Source of the DNA: Prado023 sp963777855
GTDB taxonomy: Bacteria > Actinomycetota > Actinomycetes > S36-B12 > CAIYMF01
NCBI GenBank assembly: GCA_963777855.1
Contig: CAVZRW010000005.1
Location: forward strand, 62,001 to 126,000
Direction of reading: 5' to 3'
DNA length: 64,000 nucleotides
Position numbers and translations under genes: made by a program. Positions 31,801 through 39,936 of the stretch are shown here, piece by piece. Positions within the stretch are counted from its first letter, which is position 1. Each line of letters opens with the position of its first letter. The notes beneath the pieces are model-generated. The model worked only from the letters and a program-made list of their open reading frames with translations. It was not told where the DNA came from and did not search any database.

Positions 31801-31930
31801 CCAGGACCAGCGCCGTCACCCGGTGGGCGCGGCGGACCACACCCTCGTCGGGGGGCAGGAAGCTCTCGAGGTGCTCCACCGGCAGCGCCGGGGACTCCTC
31901 TACGGTGCTCAGACCCTCAGCCCCCTCCAC
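28823..31930 (-). CDS. Large membrane glycosyltransferase (GT2 domain plus polytopic region)
   Basis: A 1035-residue integral membrane protein. An N-terminal GT2 domain at about residues 30-320 starts RVTALVLAHEGAPWLPRSLEALARQ, with VDWYWIVHDDCAPEPECL supplying the DD metal-binding motif and GDWAAAADLCRRVW downstream. It is followed by about 12 transmembrane segments and a C-terminal extracytoplasmic part. Likely uses a nucleotide or polyprenyl sugar for a cell-envelope glycan; the substrate is unknown. It is encoded between whiB and DUF5719, the standard actinobacterial position. The GTG at 31930 lacks a Shine-Dalgarno but has TACGGT 8 nt upstream. Confidence 0.88.
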   Translation of the reverse strand: MEGAEGLSTVEESPALPVEHLESFLPPDEGVVRRAHRVTALVLAHEGAPWLPRSLEALARQRRPADVVVGIDAGSADPSADLLGAAVDHLVALPDSPGIAAALASGVEWVTGAGAPGVQADGEPAPAESVPAESVPAEPRADPGAAEEVDWYWIVHDDCAPEPECLRELLAGADRNPAAHVLVPKGVSWSDPARLIAIGNKWAPGTPVVERLESRERDQGQYDVDRPVYVGDSAGLLVRADVWQALGGMDPEIGDWAAAADLCRRVWGTGGEVVFIPDAVVAHRSAGHRGVRAGIGQPTAPRRAARRGQLMLELTQPSGWALAWRYVRAWISTAVRAVVLLVTTEPEEATAQLVGAWDVLGHPGRIRASRASVRRQPVDLRRPPHLRAYRGAVVQHALDGWTATTPARERRRWRLPARVWQPMLMTGALAVAAIARTPEALFGSGTLRGGGLLPAPGALDLVSGYLSGWHDVRFGTPVALPAYLPMLSLGSVGLLGSVDLLLRLCFVLAVPLAFLSAYLSIGPVLVGRERMALALGYAFLPAGAAAMGAGRVSTLGLLLLAPPTARLVVNALTRARRPGTGIRAAIAGGTMLGITCAFAPLAYPLALGAALVGWGVSRFARWPVRNGLIVLGVAALFLVLWAPRAWAAPWLVLSDLGRNDPTLGAPEPWVWGLAPGGPTSVGWAGVPLVVVAVLAAVLRPTRRAWLAIACASALLAAVAWQQALVRAVWPEVDPGTLWPGQLLLVAGALLVLVVARTAALSPRLGIGATTAWWGCVGVLALGWWTAPSIMGVSQDSGLPPVVALDTGSPAQPRALVLQRVDAGIHYAVATGPAAVLGEADALAGRNADPAFDDQVQGLASGAGGDVTIELGGRGVRYVVFNGSLLDPVVTELDAAPGLRRLAGSPEQSLWLVAGDPMRARLSGLAGVDDVEVPVLTRPTSVDVEIHPATPMPRRLVVAEQADPGWRGTLAGRDLVLAPDALGVLTAPILTTGALEVHHQSLRPWLAGGQLLLLAALAVIALPKRLAIDPDGEVHP

Positions 31931-31938
31931 GAGGGGTC

Positions 31939-31944
31939 ACCGTA
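31939..31944 (-). promoter_or_regulatory. Putative -10 box (TACGGT)
   Basis: TACGGT on the minus strand ends 8 nt before the GTG of the large glycosyltransferase, within the 47-bp gap after whiB. Confidence 0.4.
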
Positions 31945-31977
31945 GCGCGCAGGCGGCCCCGGCCATGCCACGGCGTC

Positions 31978-32235
31978 TCAGACGGCGAGCTTCTTCAGGC
32001 GGCGGCGCTCACGCTCGGACAGGCCACCCCAGATGCCGAATCGCTCGTCGTTGGCCAGGGCGTACTCGAGGCACTCGACCCGCACCTCGCACGAACCGCA
32101 GACCTTCTTGGCCTCGCGGGTGCTGCCGCCCTTCTCCGGGAAGAACGCCTCCGGATCTGTCTGGGCGCACAGCGCCCTCTCCTGCCAGGACGTCTCCTCG
32201 ATCTCCAGCAGGGGGATGACCTCAGCTTCGAACAT
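31978..32235 (-). CDS. whiB: WhiB-family iron-sulfur transcriptional regulator (WhiB2/WhmD type)
   Basis: Actinobacteria-specific [4Fe-4S] regulator; WhiB2-type members control septation and sporulation-like development. The 85-residue product has the four cluster ligands Cys23, Cys46, Cys49 and Cys55 (C..CGSCEVRVEC), the GIWGG turn at 67-71, and a basic C-terminus RERRRLKKL for DNA contact. The ATG at 32235 is preceded by an excellent AGGAGG with good spacing; longer in-frame readings upstream are not supported. Its own promoter is visible about 80 bp upstream. Location next to the manB/DUF5719/GT block is the expected one. Confidence 0.96.
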   Translation of the reverse strand: MFEAEVIPLLEIEETSWQERALCAQTDPEAFFPEKGGSTREAKKVCGSCEVRVECLEYALANDERFGIWGGLSERERRRLKKLAV

Positions 32236-32313
32236 TCGTTCCTCCTCGACCCGGTGCGATTCCACGAGTGCCACTGGGCCCGACCGCCCCGAGACCTGAA
32301 TCACAGGGGTGAA

Positions 32314-32342
32314 ATTACACGGAGGTAGCCCCGGCGAGTCAA
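32314..32342 (-). promoter_or_regulatory. Sigma-70-like promoter of whiB
   Basis: TTGACT (32337-32342), a 17-bp spacer, and TGTAAT (32314-32319) on the minus strand closely match the sigma-70 consensus and sit in a locally AT-richer patch. Predicted transcription start is near 32307, giving a leader of about 70 nt with a strong Shine-Dalgarno. Confidence 0.75.
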
Positions 32343-32460
32343 GACGTGGAGCAAACCTTTTCTGATATGCGTCAACTTCCTGCGCTGCGTGAGCGTGGAC
32401 CATCACCCAGCGCAACATCTGGGCCCTTTGTGGCAACTGAACCCCCAGTGGTTGCGATGA

Positions 32461-32518
32461 CGGGGGAGGTTGCGGTGCCGGGGAGGTGTGCGGGTGCCGG
32501 GGAGGTGGCGGGGCCGGG
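32461..32518. repeat. Short GC-rich tandem repeats in the whiB-glycosylase gap
   Basis: Units like TGCCGGGGAGGTG recur three to four times at 12-20 bp intervals. The 332-bp gap between whiB and the glycosylase gene otherwise holds the whiB promoter and the inverted repeat at 32550-32567; no gene is seen. Confidence 0.4.
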
Positions 32519-32549
32519 GCTCGCGCGTGGCGGCGGGGCTGACCGCCGC

Positions 32550-32567
32550 GGTGGGATGATTCCCACC
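32550..32567 (+). promoter_or_regulatory. Perfect inverted repeat abutting the glycosylase start codon
   Basis: GGTGGGA-TGAT-TCCCACC is an 18-bp perfect 7+4+7 inverted repeat ending right before the ATG at 32568. It contains GATGAT, a -10-like hexamer 7 nt before the ATG, so it may be an operator overlapping a leaderless promoter. It could also hide the start in a small hairpin. Confidence 0.45.
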
Positions 32568-33491
32568 ATGCCCGGGCTGACCCGCGACTGGACCCCCGGG
32601 TGGCCGATCGACCTGGCCAGGACGCTGAGCCCGCTGGCGCACTCGGGGCACGACCCGGCCATCCGGATCGCAGGCAGCGCGGCGTGGTGGGCCAGCCGGA
32701 CCCCCGAGGGCCCCGTGACGCTGCACCTGGTCGCCGACGACGGCGCGGTCCGGGCCAGGGCGTGGGGTCCCGGTGCGGCCCATCAGCTCGAGGCCCTGCC
32801 GACACTGCTCGGGGCCGGCGACGACCCCACGGGGTTCGCCGCCGACGCCCACCCGGTGATGCGGGCCGCCTACGACCGGTTCGGGGCAGGGTGGCGCGCG
32901 CCGCGCACGGAACGCGTTCTCGAGGCGCTGGCCCCGGCCATCCTCGAGCAGCGGGTCACCGGGACCGAGTCCCGGGCGTCGTGGTCGGCGCTCGTGCGCC
33001 GGTTCGGCACCCCGGCGCCGGCCAGCGGGGAACCGCAGGCACCGGCGCTGCACGTGCCCCCCGACGCCGCGGGGTGGGCGGCGATCCCCAGCTGGGAATG
33101 GCACCGGGCCGGTGTGGACCACGCCCGCTCGTCGGCCCTGGTGGCTGCTGCCCGGCGCGGCGGGTCGCTCGAGGCGCTGTCCGCTCGCCCCGCGGCCGAG
33201 GCGGGGGCCGCCCTGCGCAGCCTGCCCGGGATCGGGGTGTGGACCGCCGCCGAGGTGGGCGTGCGCGCCTGGGGTGACGTCGACGCGGTGTCCTTCGGCG
33301 ACTTCCACCTCGCGCGGGCCATCGTGCACGCGCTGACCGGGCGCACCGACGGCGACGACGCACAGATGGCCGAGCTCCTGCTGCCCTGGGCCGGCCAGCG
33401 CGCGCGGGCGGTGCGCCTGCTCGAGCTGCACGCCGGCCACGTCCCGCGCCGGGGGCCGCGCTCCACGATCACCGACCACCGCAGCTGGTAG
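32568..33491 (+). CDS. DNA-3-methyladenine glycosylase II-like (HhH-GPD) protein
   Basis: Base-excision repair glycosylase of the AlkA type, removing alkylated bases. The 307-residue product has a divergent N-terminal half and a C-terminal HhH-GPD region: LEALAPAILEQRVTG, the hairpin LRSLPGIGVWTAAEVGVRAWGD, and the acidic GDFHLARAIVHAL segment, where the aspartate (SFGDFHL) is at the catalytic position. ATG 32568 is chosen because upstream in-frame sequence is low-complexity and lies in the whiB regulatory region. Probably monocistronic. Confidence 0.87.
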   Translation: MPGLTRDWTPGWPIDLARTLSPLAHSGHDPAIRIAGSAAWWASRTPEGPVTLHLVADDGAVRARAWGPGAAHQLEALPTLLGAGDDPTGFAADAHPVMRAAYDRFGAGWRAPRTERVLEALAPAILEQRVTGTESRASWSALVRRFGTPAPASGEPQAPALHVPPDAAGWAAIPSWEWHRAGVDHARSSALVAAARRGGSLEALSARPAAEAGAALRSLPGIGVWTAAEVGVRAWGDVDAVSFGDFHLARAIVHALTGRTDGDDAQMAELLLPWAGQRARAVRLLELHAGHVPRRGPRSTITDHRSW

Positions 33492-33503
33492 CCCCGGGCG
33501 CCC

Positions 33504-34586
33504 CTAGCGGTCGGAGGAGAAGCGCACCGCCGTCTCGCCCAGCGCGATCCCGGGCCAGACCCGCGCGCCGGGCGTGAGCTCGTTGCCCGGGCCGATCACC
33601 GCGCGGTCGCCGACCACCACCCCGTCGAGGGACACCCCGGCCCCGATCACCGCGTCGGTCCCGATCACGCTGCCGCGCACCACCGCCCCGGCAGCGATCA
33701 CCGCGCCGTCGAAGAGCACCGAGCCGATCACCTGCGCCCCCGCTCCGACGGTGGCCCCGGCGCCCACGACGGTGCCGCCGCCGAGCACGGCCTCGGAGCT
33801 GACCTCGGCCCCGGGGAGCACGAGGGCCTCGCCCGTGGGCCCGGGCACCGCCGGTGAGGGTGCCAACCCGCGAACCAGGTCCGCGGAGCCCTGCACGAAG
33901 GCCAACGGGGTGCCCAGGTCCAGCCAGTACCCCTCGTCGACGACGCCCTGCAGGCGCTCCCCGGCCGACAGCAGGCCGGGGAAGGTCTCGCGCTCCACGG
34001 AGGCGGGGCGCCCGGCGGGGATCCGGTCGATGACCTCGCGCCGGAACACGTAGCAGCCGGCGTTGATCTGGTCGGTGACGATCTCCTCGGGCGTCGAGGG
34101 CTTCTCCAGGAACGCGGTCACCCGCCCGTCGGCGTCGGTGGGCACCAGGCCGAACGCCCGCGGGTCGGCCACCCGGGTCAGGTACAGGGTCACGGCCGCC
34201 GCGGTCCGGGCGTGCACCGCCATCAGGTTGCCGAGGTCCACCCCGGTGAGCACGTCCCCGTTGAAGACCAGCACCGGATCGCCGGGGTCCGAGAGCAGGT
34301 GCGCCGCGGCGTTGCGGATCGCGCCGCCGGTGCCCATCGGGTGGTCCTCCACCGCGTAGATCAGCTCCACGCCGAAGGCTGCACCGTCGCCGAAGTACTC
34401 CTCGAACACCTCCGCGCGGTAGGAGGTGCCCAGCACGATGCGGGTGACCCCGGCCTCGCGGGCGCGGGCGATCTGGTGCTCGGTGCACGGCACCCCGGCG
34501 ACCGGGAGCATGGGCTTGGGGGCGTGGATGGTCAGGGGGCGCAGGCGGGTGCCCTGCCCGCCGACCAGGAGGATCGCTTCGGTCAT
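33504..34586 (-). CDS. Sugar nucleotidyltransferase, mannose-1-phosphate guanylyltransferase type
   Basis: Couples a sugar 1-phosphate to an NTP. The 360-residue product has an N-terminal NTP-transferase domain (ILLVGGQGTRLRPLTIHAPKPMLPVAG, then VFNGDVLTGVDL and YWLDLGTP) and a C-terminal left-handed beta-helix of hexapeptide repeats (VLGGGTVVGAGATVGAGAQVIG-like). By neighbourhood with manB and whiB it is most likely GDP-mannose pyrophosphorylase (ManC), though glucose-1-phosphate enzymes look similar. The ATG at 34586 has AGGAAGGTGG upstream. The 140 bp before it show no gene. Confidence 0.88.
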   Translation of the reverse strand: MTEAILLVGGQGTRLRPLTIHAPKPMLPVAGVPCTEHQIARAREAGVTRIVLGTSYRAEVFEEYFGDGAAFGVELIYAVEDHPMGTGGAIRNAAAHLLSDPGDPVLVFNGDVLTGVDLGNLMAVHARTAAAVTLYLTRVADPRAFGLVPTDADGRVTAFLEKPSTPEEIVTDQINAGCYVFRREVIDRIPAGRPASVERETFPGLLSAGERLQGVVDEGYWLDLGTPLAFVQGSADLVRGLAPSPAVPGPTGEALVLPGAEVSSEAVLGGGTVVGAGATVGAGAQVIGSVLFDGAVIAAGAVVRGSVIGTDAVIGAGVSLDGVVVGDRAVIGPGNELTPGARVWPGIALGETAVRFSSDR

Positions 34587-34726
34587 GGGTCCACCTTCCT
34601 GCACGGCGGGGGCCCATGCCCGCTGTCGCGACCGCGACACCCGGGGTTCCGTCCGCCCGGGGAGCGGTCGTCGTCGGCCCAGGGCGCAGCGCGCACCGCA
34701 ACGGCCCCCTCGACCTCGACCTGGCC

Positions 34727-35461
34727 TCAGCGTGCGACGGCCGTCACCGACTCGGCCGCCTGTGCGGCCACCGACTCCGCGGGTGTCAGGCCCTCGGCCA
34801 GCACCACCGACCCGCGCAGCAGCAGCGGGACCACCGTGGTGGTGACCAGGAGGTCGGCGTCAGCGGTCGCCGCATCGACCCAGAGCCGCGCCCCCGGGTC
34901 CAGCCCCGGCCCACCGGGAGCGCCCCCGGCCGCCAGCTGCGGCCAGGCGACCTCGCGCCCCTCGACCACCAGGCTCGCCTCCCCCTCGACGCCGTCCTCG
35001 GGCACGAATCGATCGGGGTAGCCGGGCACCTCGAGGCCGAGATCGAGGGCCCCTGTCGGCAGTTCCTGCGCGAGCGCCACCGGAAGCGGTCGACCGAACG
35101 GGTCGCACGCGCTGGCCAGTAGCTCGTCGGCGCGCGGGTCGGCCCCGCCCACCAAGGCAGCCAGGCGGTCGGGGCCCACGATCCGCACGTCGACGACCCC
35201 GGGATCGGCACGCCGGCACCGCGCGCCCACCGACAGGGCCGCCAGGGTCCAGACGGGCAGCTGCCAGTGCCGGGGCAGGTCGATGCTGACCACCGCCCCG
35301 GGCGCCACACCCACCCCGTCGCGCAGCAGCCCTGCGGCCTTGGCCACGGCGTTGGCAACGCTGGCCACCGAGAGCTCCACCCGGGCGCCCGGGCCGCTGT
35401 AGTGGGTGACCAGGGGCTGGGTGCGATCCGGATACGTGCCGAGCAGGAGGTAGGGGTTCAC
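34727..35461 (-). CDS. TIGR03089 family protein
   Basis: The 244-residue actinobacterial protein resembles the N-terminal part of adenylate-forming (ANL) ligases (LLRDGVGVAPGAVVSIDLPRHWQLPVWTLAAL) but lacks the AMP-binding motifs and the C-terminal half. It is probably not a ligase. Function unknown. The GTG start overlaps the stop of the upstream secreted amidase gene (GTGA), so the two are cotranslated. Conserved position next to the LCP gene and nucleotidyltransferase is typical. Confidence 0.85.
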   Translation of the reverse strand: MNPYLLLGTYPDRTQPLVTHYSGPGARVELSVASVANAVAKAAGLLRDGVGVAPGAVVSIDLPRHWQLPVWTLAALSVGARCRRADPGVVDVRIVGPDRLAALVGGADPRADELLASACDPFGRPLPVALAQELPTGALDLGLEVPGYPDRFVPEDGVEGEASLVVEGREVAWPQLAAGGAPGGPGLDPGARLWVDAATADADLLVTTTVVPLLLRGSVVLAEGLTPAESVAAQAAESVTAVAR

Positions 35462-38325
35462 CGGCGCACGCGCACGTAGTCACTCGGCGAGCGGGTCGTG
35501 CCCACCACCACGCGCCAACTGCCCGTCCTTGTCGGCCAGACGGTTACCCGCGCCATGCCACCCACGATCCTGCCAGTCGCGACCGTCCGGTACTTCGGGG
35601 TCGCGCGCGCTCGGAACTGGACGGAGAAGGCGACACCGTCCGGAGTCCTGCGCCAGACGCCGTCGGTGTACCTGGTGCGGACCGTCGCCCGAATCACCAG
35701 GGCACGCCCGCTGCGCACGGGTTCGGGTGTCCCGTCCGCCACCCCCACCCTCCGGACGGTGGTGACCCGAGGGGGTACCGAGGTGGGCGCCCAGGCCGGC
35801 CCGCGGACCAGGCCCGAGGCCGAGCCGAGCAGGCCGTCACCCAGTCCCGAGTCGGTCACCGGGGTGGTCAGCCCGCGCAGCCCCGGCGCGGTCGACAGAT
35901 ACTTGGCGGTGGCCGCATCCAGGGCGCCCGCGGGCGAGAACAGCACCGGCACACCCATGTAGGCCGCCACAGCCGCGGGCGCCCATTCATCGGAATCAAC
36001 CGGCATCAGCGTTGCCGATCTCGTTGTGCCGAAGCCGCGGGCGATCCCCAGCGCGGCGGTGACCTCATCGGTGCCGGCCAAGCGGTCCCAGGCAACACCG
36101 AGCAGTCCGGGCGCCAGCTCCGCGTCACTGATCCCCGTCGGCGCAGCCACGGTCACTGTGGTCCGCGCGGCGAGCGCCCTGACCGTCGCGGCGGGCAGAC
36201 CCGTCGCGGTGGCGAACAGGACTGGAACGCCTCGATTGGCAGCCAGCGCAGCGCCCGCTATCGCGTGCGCAGGAGCGGCCGCGGGTGCCACGACGACGGC
36301 CGAGGTCCCCCCGATCCGTTCGGCCACGGCCGCGGCAAGGGCCGAATCCGTACTCCCCGCCACGCGGGTGACCCGGGCCCCCAGGCGCATGATCTCGGTC
36401 ACGGTGGCTGCGGGGATCACGCTCGTGCCGCCGACCACGAGGACCTCGACGGCACGACGTCTGGTGATCTCCGCGGCCACGTCCTTGGCCAGTACCTTGG
36501 TCGGCGTCTGCAGCAGCGGCGCCCGCATGTGCCGAGCCAGGGGCGCGGCGGCTAGCCCTGCAGCCAGCGCCGCGGGGCTGTCGGTGGCGCGGCCGGTGAG
36601 CACCACGGTGCGCGCGGTGGGGGCCAGGATGCGCCCCCACAGCACCGAGGCCTGGGCACTCATCTCCCCCGAGACGCGGCTCACGTCGGGGCACGGTCCC
36701 CAGGCGCCCCCGGGCGCTGGCGCGATGGTCATCTGGGATTCCACCGCAGCCGACCTGCCGTCGGAGGCGGTCTGGCCCCAGACCCGGACGGTGTAGGTCG
36801 CCGGAGGCACGGGTGCGCCCGTGGCGTCGGCGAGGTCCCAGTCCACCGAGATCGGACCTTCGTCACTGGTGCTCCCCGTCCAGGTGCGGATCGGCACTGG
36901 CGAGCACGGGCTGAGGATGTCGACGTTCCACGTGGCTGCCTCCGAGGCCTCTGAAGCGAGCGTCACGACACTGCGCGACCCGGCCACGAAGCCGTCAGCG
37001 GAGGGGATCGCCGCCGAGAACACCCCTCGCACGAAGCGCTCCGCGAGAGTCCGGATGGCGGGGATCTGGGCCTGCAGGTACTTCCCCGGACAGCTCGTGA
37101 AGCTGGTCATGAGGTGGCTGGAGATGACGGGGAGGTTCGCCACCGCGCCTCTGGGGTAGCGGGTGGGCTTCGTGTACCCGGCGGACACGAGGGTAGCCGT
37201 GCCGGTCGGGCTGACCCCGAAGGGCGCCAGCTTCCATGCGAACAGCCGGGCGATGGAGTCCCTGATGGCCGCCATGTCGGCTTGCGTGGGCGAGAACGTC
37301 TCGAAGTTGCCCAACGCGGAGACCGCGAACGTGTGCTCGTTGAACCCGGCCGTGTGGGCGCCGAGGACCGTCCGGTCAATGCCGCCGGCTCGCCCCTCGT
37401 AGAGCCTCCCGAACCGGTCGACCAAGAAGTTGTAGTCGATGTCGGAGTGGCCCAGGGACCTGGTGTGGTACGCGTAGATCGCGCGCACCTGGGCAGCCGC
37501 CTGGGCCGGGGTATAGCCCGATGAGGACGCAGTGTGGTGGATGAAGCCCGCCCGGATCGCGTCGGTGTACTGCGGGGAGCGCCCGCGTAGGGACTCGTCC
37601 GCTCCCCACTGGGCGCGCGTGATGATCGGGGGCTGGGCCACCGGCGTGGAGGCAGATGCCCGCGAGCTGACTGCCGAGGCCCCGAGACGGGCTCCCGACG
37701 CACTCGGGCTGCTCGCGCTGGGAGTGGTCGAGCTCGCTGGCGCGTGGATCAAGGTGAGTGAGGTCCCCCTCGGCAACCTGCCAGTCGGGGTGTCGATCCG
37801 CACCTGGGCCCGCGTCGCATCGCGGGTCAGCAGGGGGTCCGTGCCCGTGCGCGCCGACCGCGCCTCGGCCGAGCCCGGGTCCGGACCGTGATCGCCGTCG
37901 GCGCTCAACGTGGTCCACTCGGTCCAGCGACGACCCTCGCGGACACGCACCTGAACCTCGGCTTCTGCGGGGAAGGCGGCGTCCGCGGTCACGGCCACCA
38001 GAGCGGCGGGGCTGCTGATCCGGATCGAGGCCGCGGCGGCCGGGCGCAGGTGGTGACGCACGGACAGAGCCCCGATGGTGCCCTCGGCCGGGGCCTCGGG
38101 GACCGGCGCCGCTTCGAGGACGTCGGCGTCCACACCCGTGAGCCGCACCTCACGGACCGAGGGTTGCGGCACCCCTGCTGGGGCGACTCCCGCCGTAGCA
38201 GCCAGAGATGGTTCCGGCGCACTCGGCGCCGGCGCCGCCGAGACGGGCACCCCGACGGGAAGGATCAGCCCCACGGCCAGGGCGCAGGCCACGTGGGCAA
38301 CGGTTCGGGGACGGGTTGGGGACAT
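35458..38325 (-). CDS. Secreted N-acetylmuramoyl-L-alanine amidase/PGRP domain protein with cell-wall-binding repeats
   Basis: The 955-residue exported protein has a signal peptide (residues 1-32, ending VSAAP), a linker, then an amidase_2/PGRP domain at about 245-430. IITRAQWGADESL opens it; zinc ligands are the His in GFIHHTASS, the His in ISSHLMTSF and the Cys of TSCPGKYL. After an Ig-like segment (about 480-560) come CWB2-type repeats (VVLTGRATDSPAALAAGLAAAPLAR, VLVVGGTSVIP, TRVAGSTDS) over about 570-800, then a C-terminal beta domain. It probably cleaves or senses peptidoglycan at the cell surface. The ATG at 38325 has GGGAGG upstream; a further 30 codons are open but unsupported. Confidence 0.9.
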   Translation of the reverse strand: MSPTRPRTVAHVACALAVGLILPVGVPVSAAPAPSAPEPSLAATAGVAPAGVPQPSVREVRLTGVDADVLEAAPVPEAPAEGTIGALSVRHHLRPAAAASIRISSPAALVAVTADAAFPAEAEVQVRVREGRRWTEWTTLSADGDHGPDPGSAEARSARTGTDPLLTRDATRAQVRIDTPTGRLPRGTSLTLIHAPASSTTPSASSPSASGARLGASAVSSRASASTPVAQPPIITRAQWGADESLRGRSPQYTDAIRAGFIHHTASSSGYTPAQAAAQVRAIYAYHTRSLGHSDIDYNFLVDRFGRLYEGRAGGIDRTVLGAHTAGFNEHTFAVSALGNFETFSPTQADMAAIRDSIARLFAWKLAPFGVSPTGTATLVSAGYTKPTRYPRGAVANLPVISSHLMTSFTSCPGKYLQAQIPAIRTLAERFVRGVFSAAIPSADGFVAGSRSVVTLASEASEAATWNVDILSPCSPVPIRTWTGSTSDEGPISVDWDLADATGAPVPPATYTVRVWGQTASDGRSAAVESQMTIAPAPGGAWGPCPDVSRVSGEMSAQASVLWGRILAPTARTVVLTGRATDSPAALAAGLAAAPLARHMRAPLLQTPTKVLAKDVAAEITRRRAVEVLVVGGTSVIPAATVTEIMRLGARVTRVAGSTDSALAAAVAERIGGTSAVVVAPAAAPAHAIAGAALAANRGVPVLFATATGLPAATVRALAARTTVTVAAPTGISDAELAPGLLGVAWDRLAGTDEVTAALGIARGFGTTRSATLMPVDSDEWAPAAVAAYMGVPVLFSPAGALDAATAKYLSTAPGLRGLTTPVTDSGLGDGLLGSASGLVRGPAWAPTSVPPRVTTVRRVGVADGTPEPVRSGRALVIRATVRTRYTDGVWRRTPDGVAFSVQFRARATPKYRTVATGRIVGGMARVTVWPTRTGSWRVVVGTTRSPSDYVRVRR

Positions 38326-38475
38326 GACGACCTCCCGCCGGGGGAGGGGGCCCCCGGATTCGACGACTGTCGGGCACCTGCAGTGTGACCACGGCAGTCG
38401 GCTCCGTTGAGCCACGCCACGGTCACTTTCGGTGAGCGCTTGGGCACTTTACCCATGCTTGTGGGCAGGGTCACG

Positions 38476-38481
38476 TACCCT
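38476..38481 (+). promoter_or_regulatory. Putative -10 box (TACCCT) of a leaderless promoter
   Basis: TACCCT ends 6 nt before GTG 38488, the preferred LCP start. The same strand shows no convincing Shine-Dalgarno. Confidence 0.5.
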
Positions 38482-38487
38482 TATGGG

Positions 38488-39879
38488 GTGTCGGGTCGCC
38501 ATCGTCTGCTGCGCGTGGGTGCCGGCATCCTCTCCGCGGGCGCCCTGGCCCTCACCGTGGCCGCCGGTTCGGCCACCGTGGCCGTGGATCACCTGCAGGC
38601 CAACGTGACCACGATCGACATATCCGAGCAGGTCGGCGAGCGCCCGGTCGACTACGGCGACCTCTCCAGCGGTCCCGTCACGTTCCTGCTCATGGGCTCG
38701 GATGCGCGTACGGGCAAGGGCAACGAGAAGTACGGCTACTTCGACGGGGCCCGCTCGGACACCACGATGCTGTTGAAGGTCTACCCGGACCGGGAGTCCG
38801 CGGTGCTGGTGAGCATCCCCCGCGACACCCTGGTCACGCTGCCCACGTGCAAGGCGGCCGACGGCACCGTCGTGGGCGGCTACCGGGCCCGCTTCAACGC
38901 CGCGTTCGACAACGGGGGCCCGGGCTGCACGATCAAGGCCGTGGAGGAGCTGACCGGGCTGACGGTGGACCACTTCGTCGTCCTGGACTTCAACGGCTTC
39001 AAGCGCACCGTGGAGGCCCTCGGCGGGGTCGAGGTGTGCCTCACCCATCCTCTGCAGGACTCGAAGTCCGGCATCGACCTGCCCGCTGGGCGCAGCAGGG
39101 TCACCGGTGAGGACGCCCTGGCCTTCGTTCGGGTGCGGCACAACATCGGCGACGGGTCGGACATCGGGCGGATCAACCGCCAGCAGATCTTCATGTCGTC
39201 GCTCATCCAGGAGGTCACCGGGTCGGGCCTGCTCACCGACCCGCTGCGCCTGTGGCGCGTGCTCGACGCCTCGTCGAAGGCCATCGCCACCGACAAGGCA
39301 CTGTCCAACCCCAAGGGCATGCTGGCCCTGGCCTCGAGCCTGTCGGGCCTGCGCCCGGATGACATCACCTTCGTCACCCTGCCCTGGCTGGACAGCGGTG
39401 ACGGGGCCACGATCGTCGTCGACGAGGTTCGCGCGGCCCCGATCTGGGAGGCGCTGGCTACCGACCAGCCCTGGCCGCCCCCGCCCACCCCCGGCGCCGA
39501 TGGGCAGAAGCTGACCGTCGCCCCGGGCGACATCCGCGTCGACGTCCACAACGCGACCGGGATCGACGGCGAGGGCGCCCGGGCCGCCGACCAGCTGATC
39601 GCCGACGGGTTCCGCATCGGCGTGATCAACGCCCGACCGACCACGGTGAAGCGCACCACGATCCGGCACTCCCCCGATCAGCTTGAGGCGGCGCGCACCC
39701 TGCAGGCGGCGGTGCCCGGCTCGGTGCTCAAGGAGAGCGCCGACCTCGGGGGCACCCTGTCGCTGACCCTGGGGACGAGCTACGACGGGGTCGAGCAGAT
39801 CCGGGTCAAGACGAAGAAGGCCAGCCCGTCGACCAACGGGCAGGCCGCGACCGCCGCCCAGGACATCTGCACCGGCTGA
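38488..39879 (+). CDS. LytR-CpsA-Psr (LCP) family protein with LytR_C domain
   Basis: Membrane-anchored phosphotransferase that attaches glycopolymers (teichoic-acid-like or arabinogalactan-type) to peptidoglycan. The 463-residue product has one N-terminal transmembrane helix, then the LCP domain: LLMGSDAR, ARSDTTMLLKVYP, VSIPRDTLV, GVEVCLTHPL, and the C-terminal arginine motif FVRVRHNIGDGSDIGRINRQQ. A LytR_C domain occupies about residues 335-440 (DIRVDVHNATGIDGEG). GTG 38488 is chosen over earlier codons because the TM helix follows directly and a TACCCT box sits 6 nt upstream. It fits the wall-polymer genes found elsewhere in the window. Confidence 0.93.
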   Translation: MSGRHRLLRVGAGILSAGALALTVAAGSATVAVDHLQANVTTIDISEQVGERPVDYGDLSSGPVTFLLMGSDARTGKGNEKYGYFDGARSDTTMLLKVYPDRESAVLVSIPRDTLVTLPTCKAADGTVVGGYRARFNAAFDNGGPGCTIKAVEELTGLTVDHFVVLDFNGFKRTVEALGGVEVCLTHPLQDSKSGIDLPAGRSRVTGEDALAFVRVRHNIGDGSDIGRINRQQIFMSSLIQEVTGSGLLTDPLRLWRVLDASSKAIATDKALSNPKGMLALASSLSGLRPDDITFVTLPWLDSGDGATIVVDEVRAAPIWEALATDQPWPPPPTPGADGQKLTVAPGDIRVDVHNATGIDGEGARAADQLIADGFRIGVINARPTTVKRTTIRHSPDQLEAARTLQAAVPGSVLKESADLGGTLSLTLGTSYDGVEQIRVKTKKASPSTNGQAATAAQDICTG

Positions 39880-39936
39880 GGCGAACCCGCGCGGCACGGC
39901 GGACTATCGTGGCTGCGCAAGCCGAGGAGGACGTCC

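Noticed and set aside
28829..31945. Open frame of over 1000 codons antisense to the large glycosyltransferase
   Set aside because: Complementary-strand artefact; the glycosyltransferase frame has clear GT2 motifs and membrane helices.
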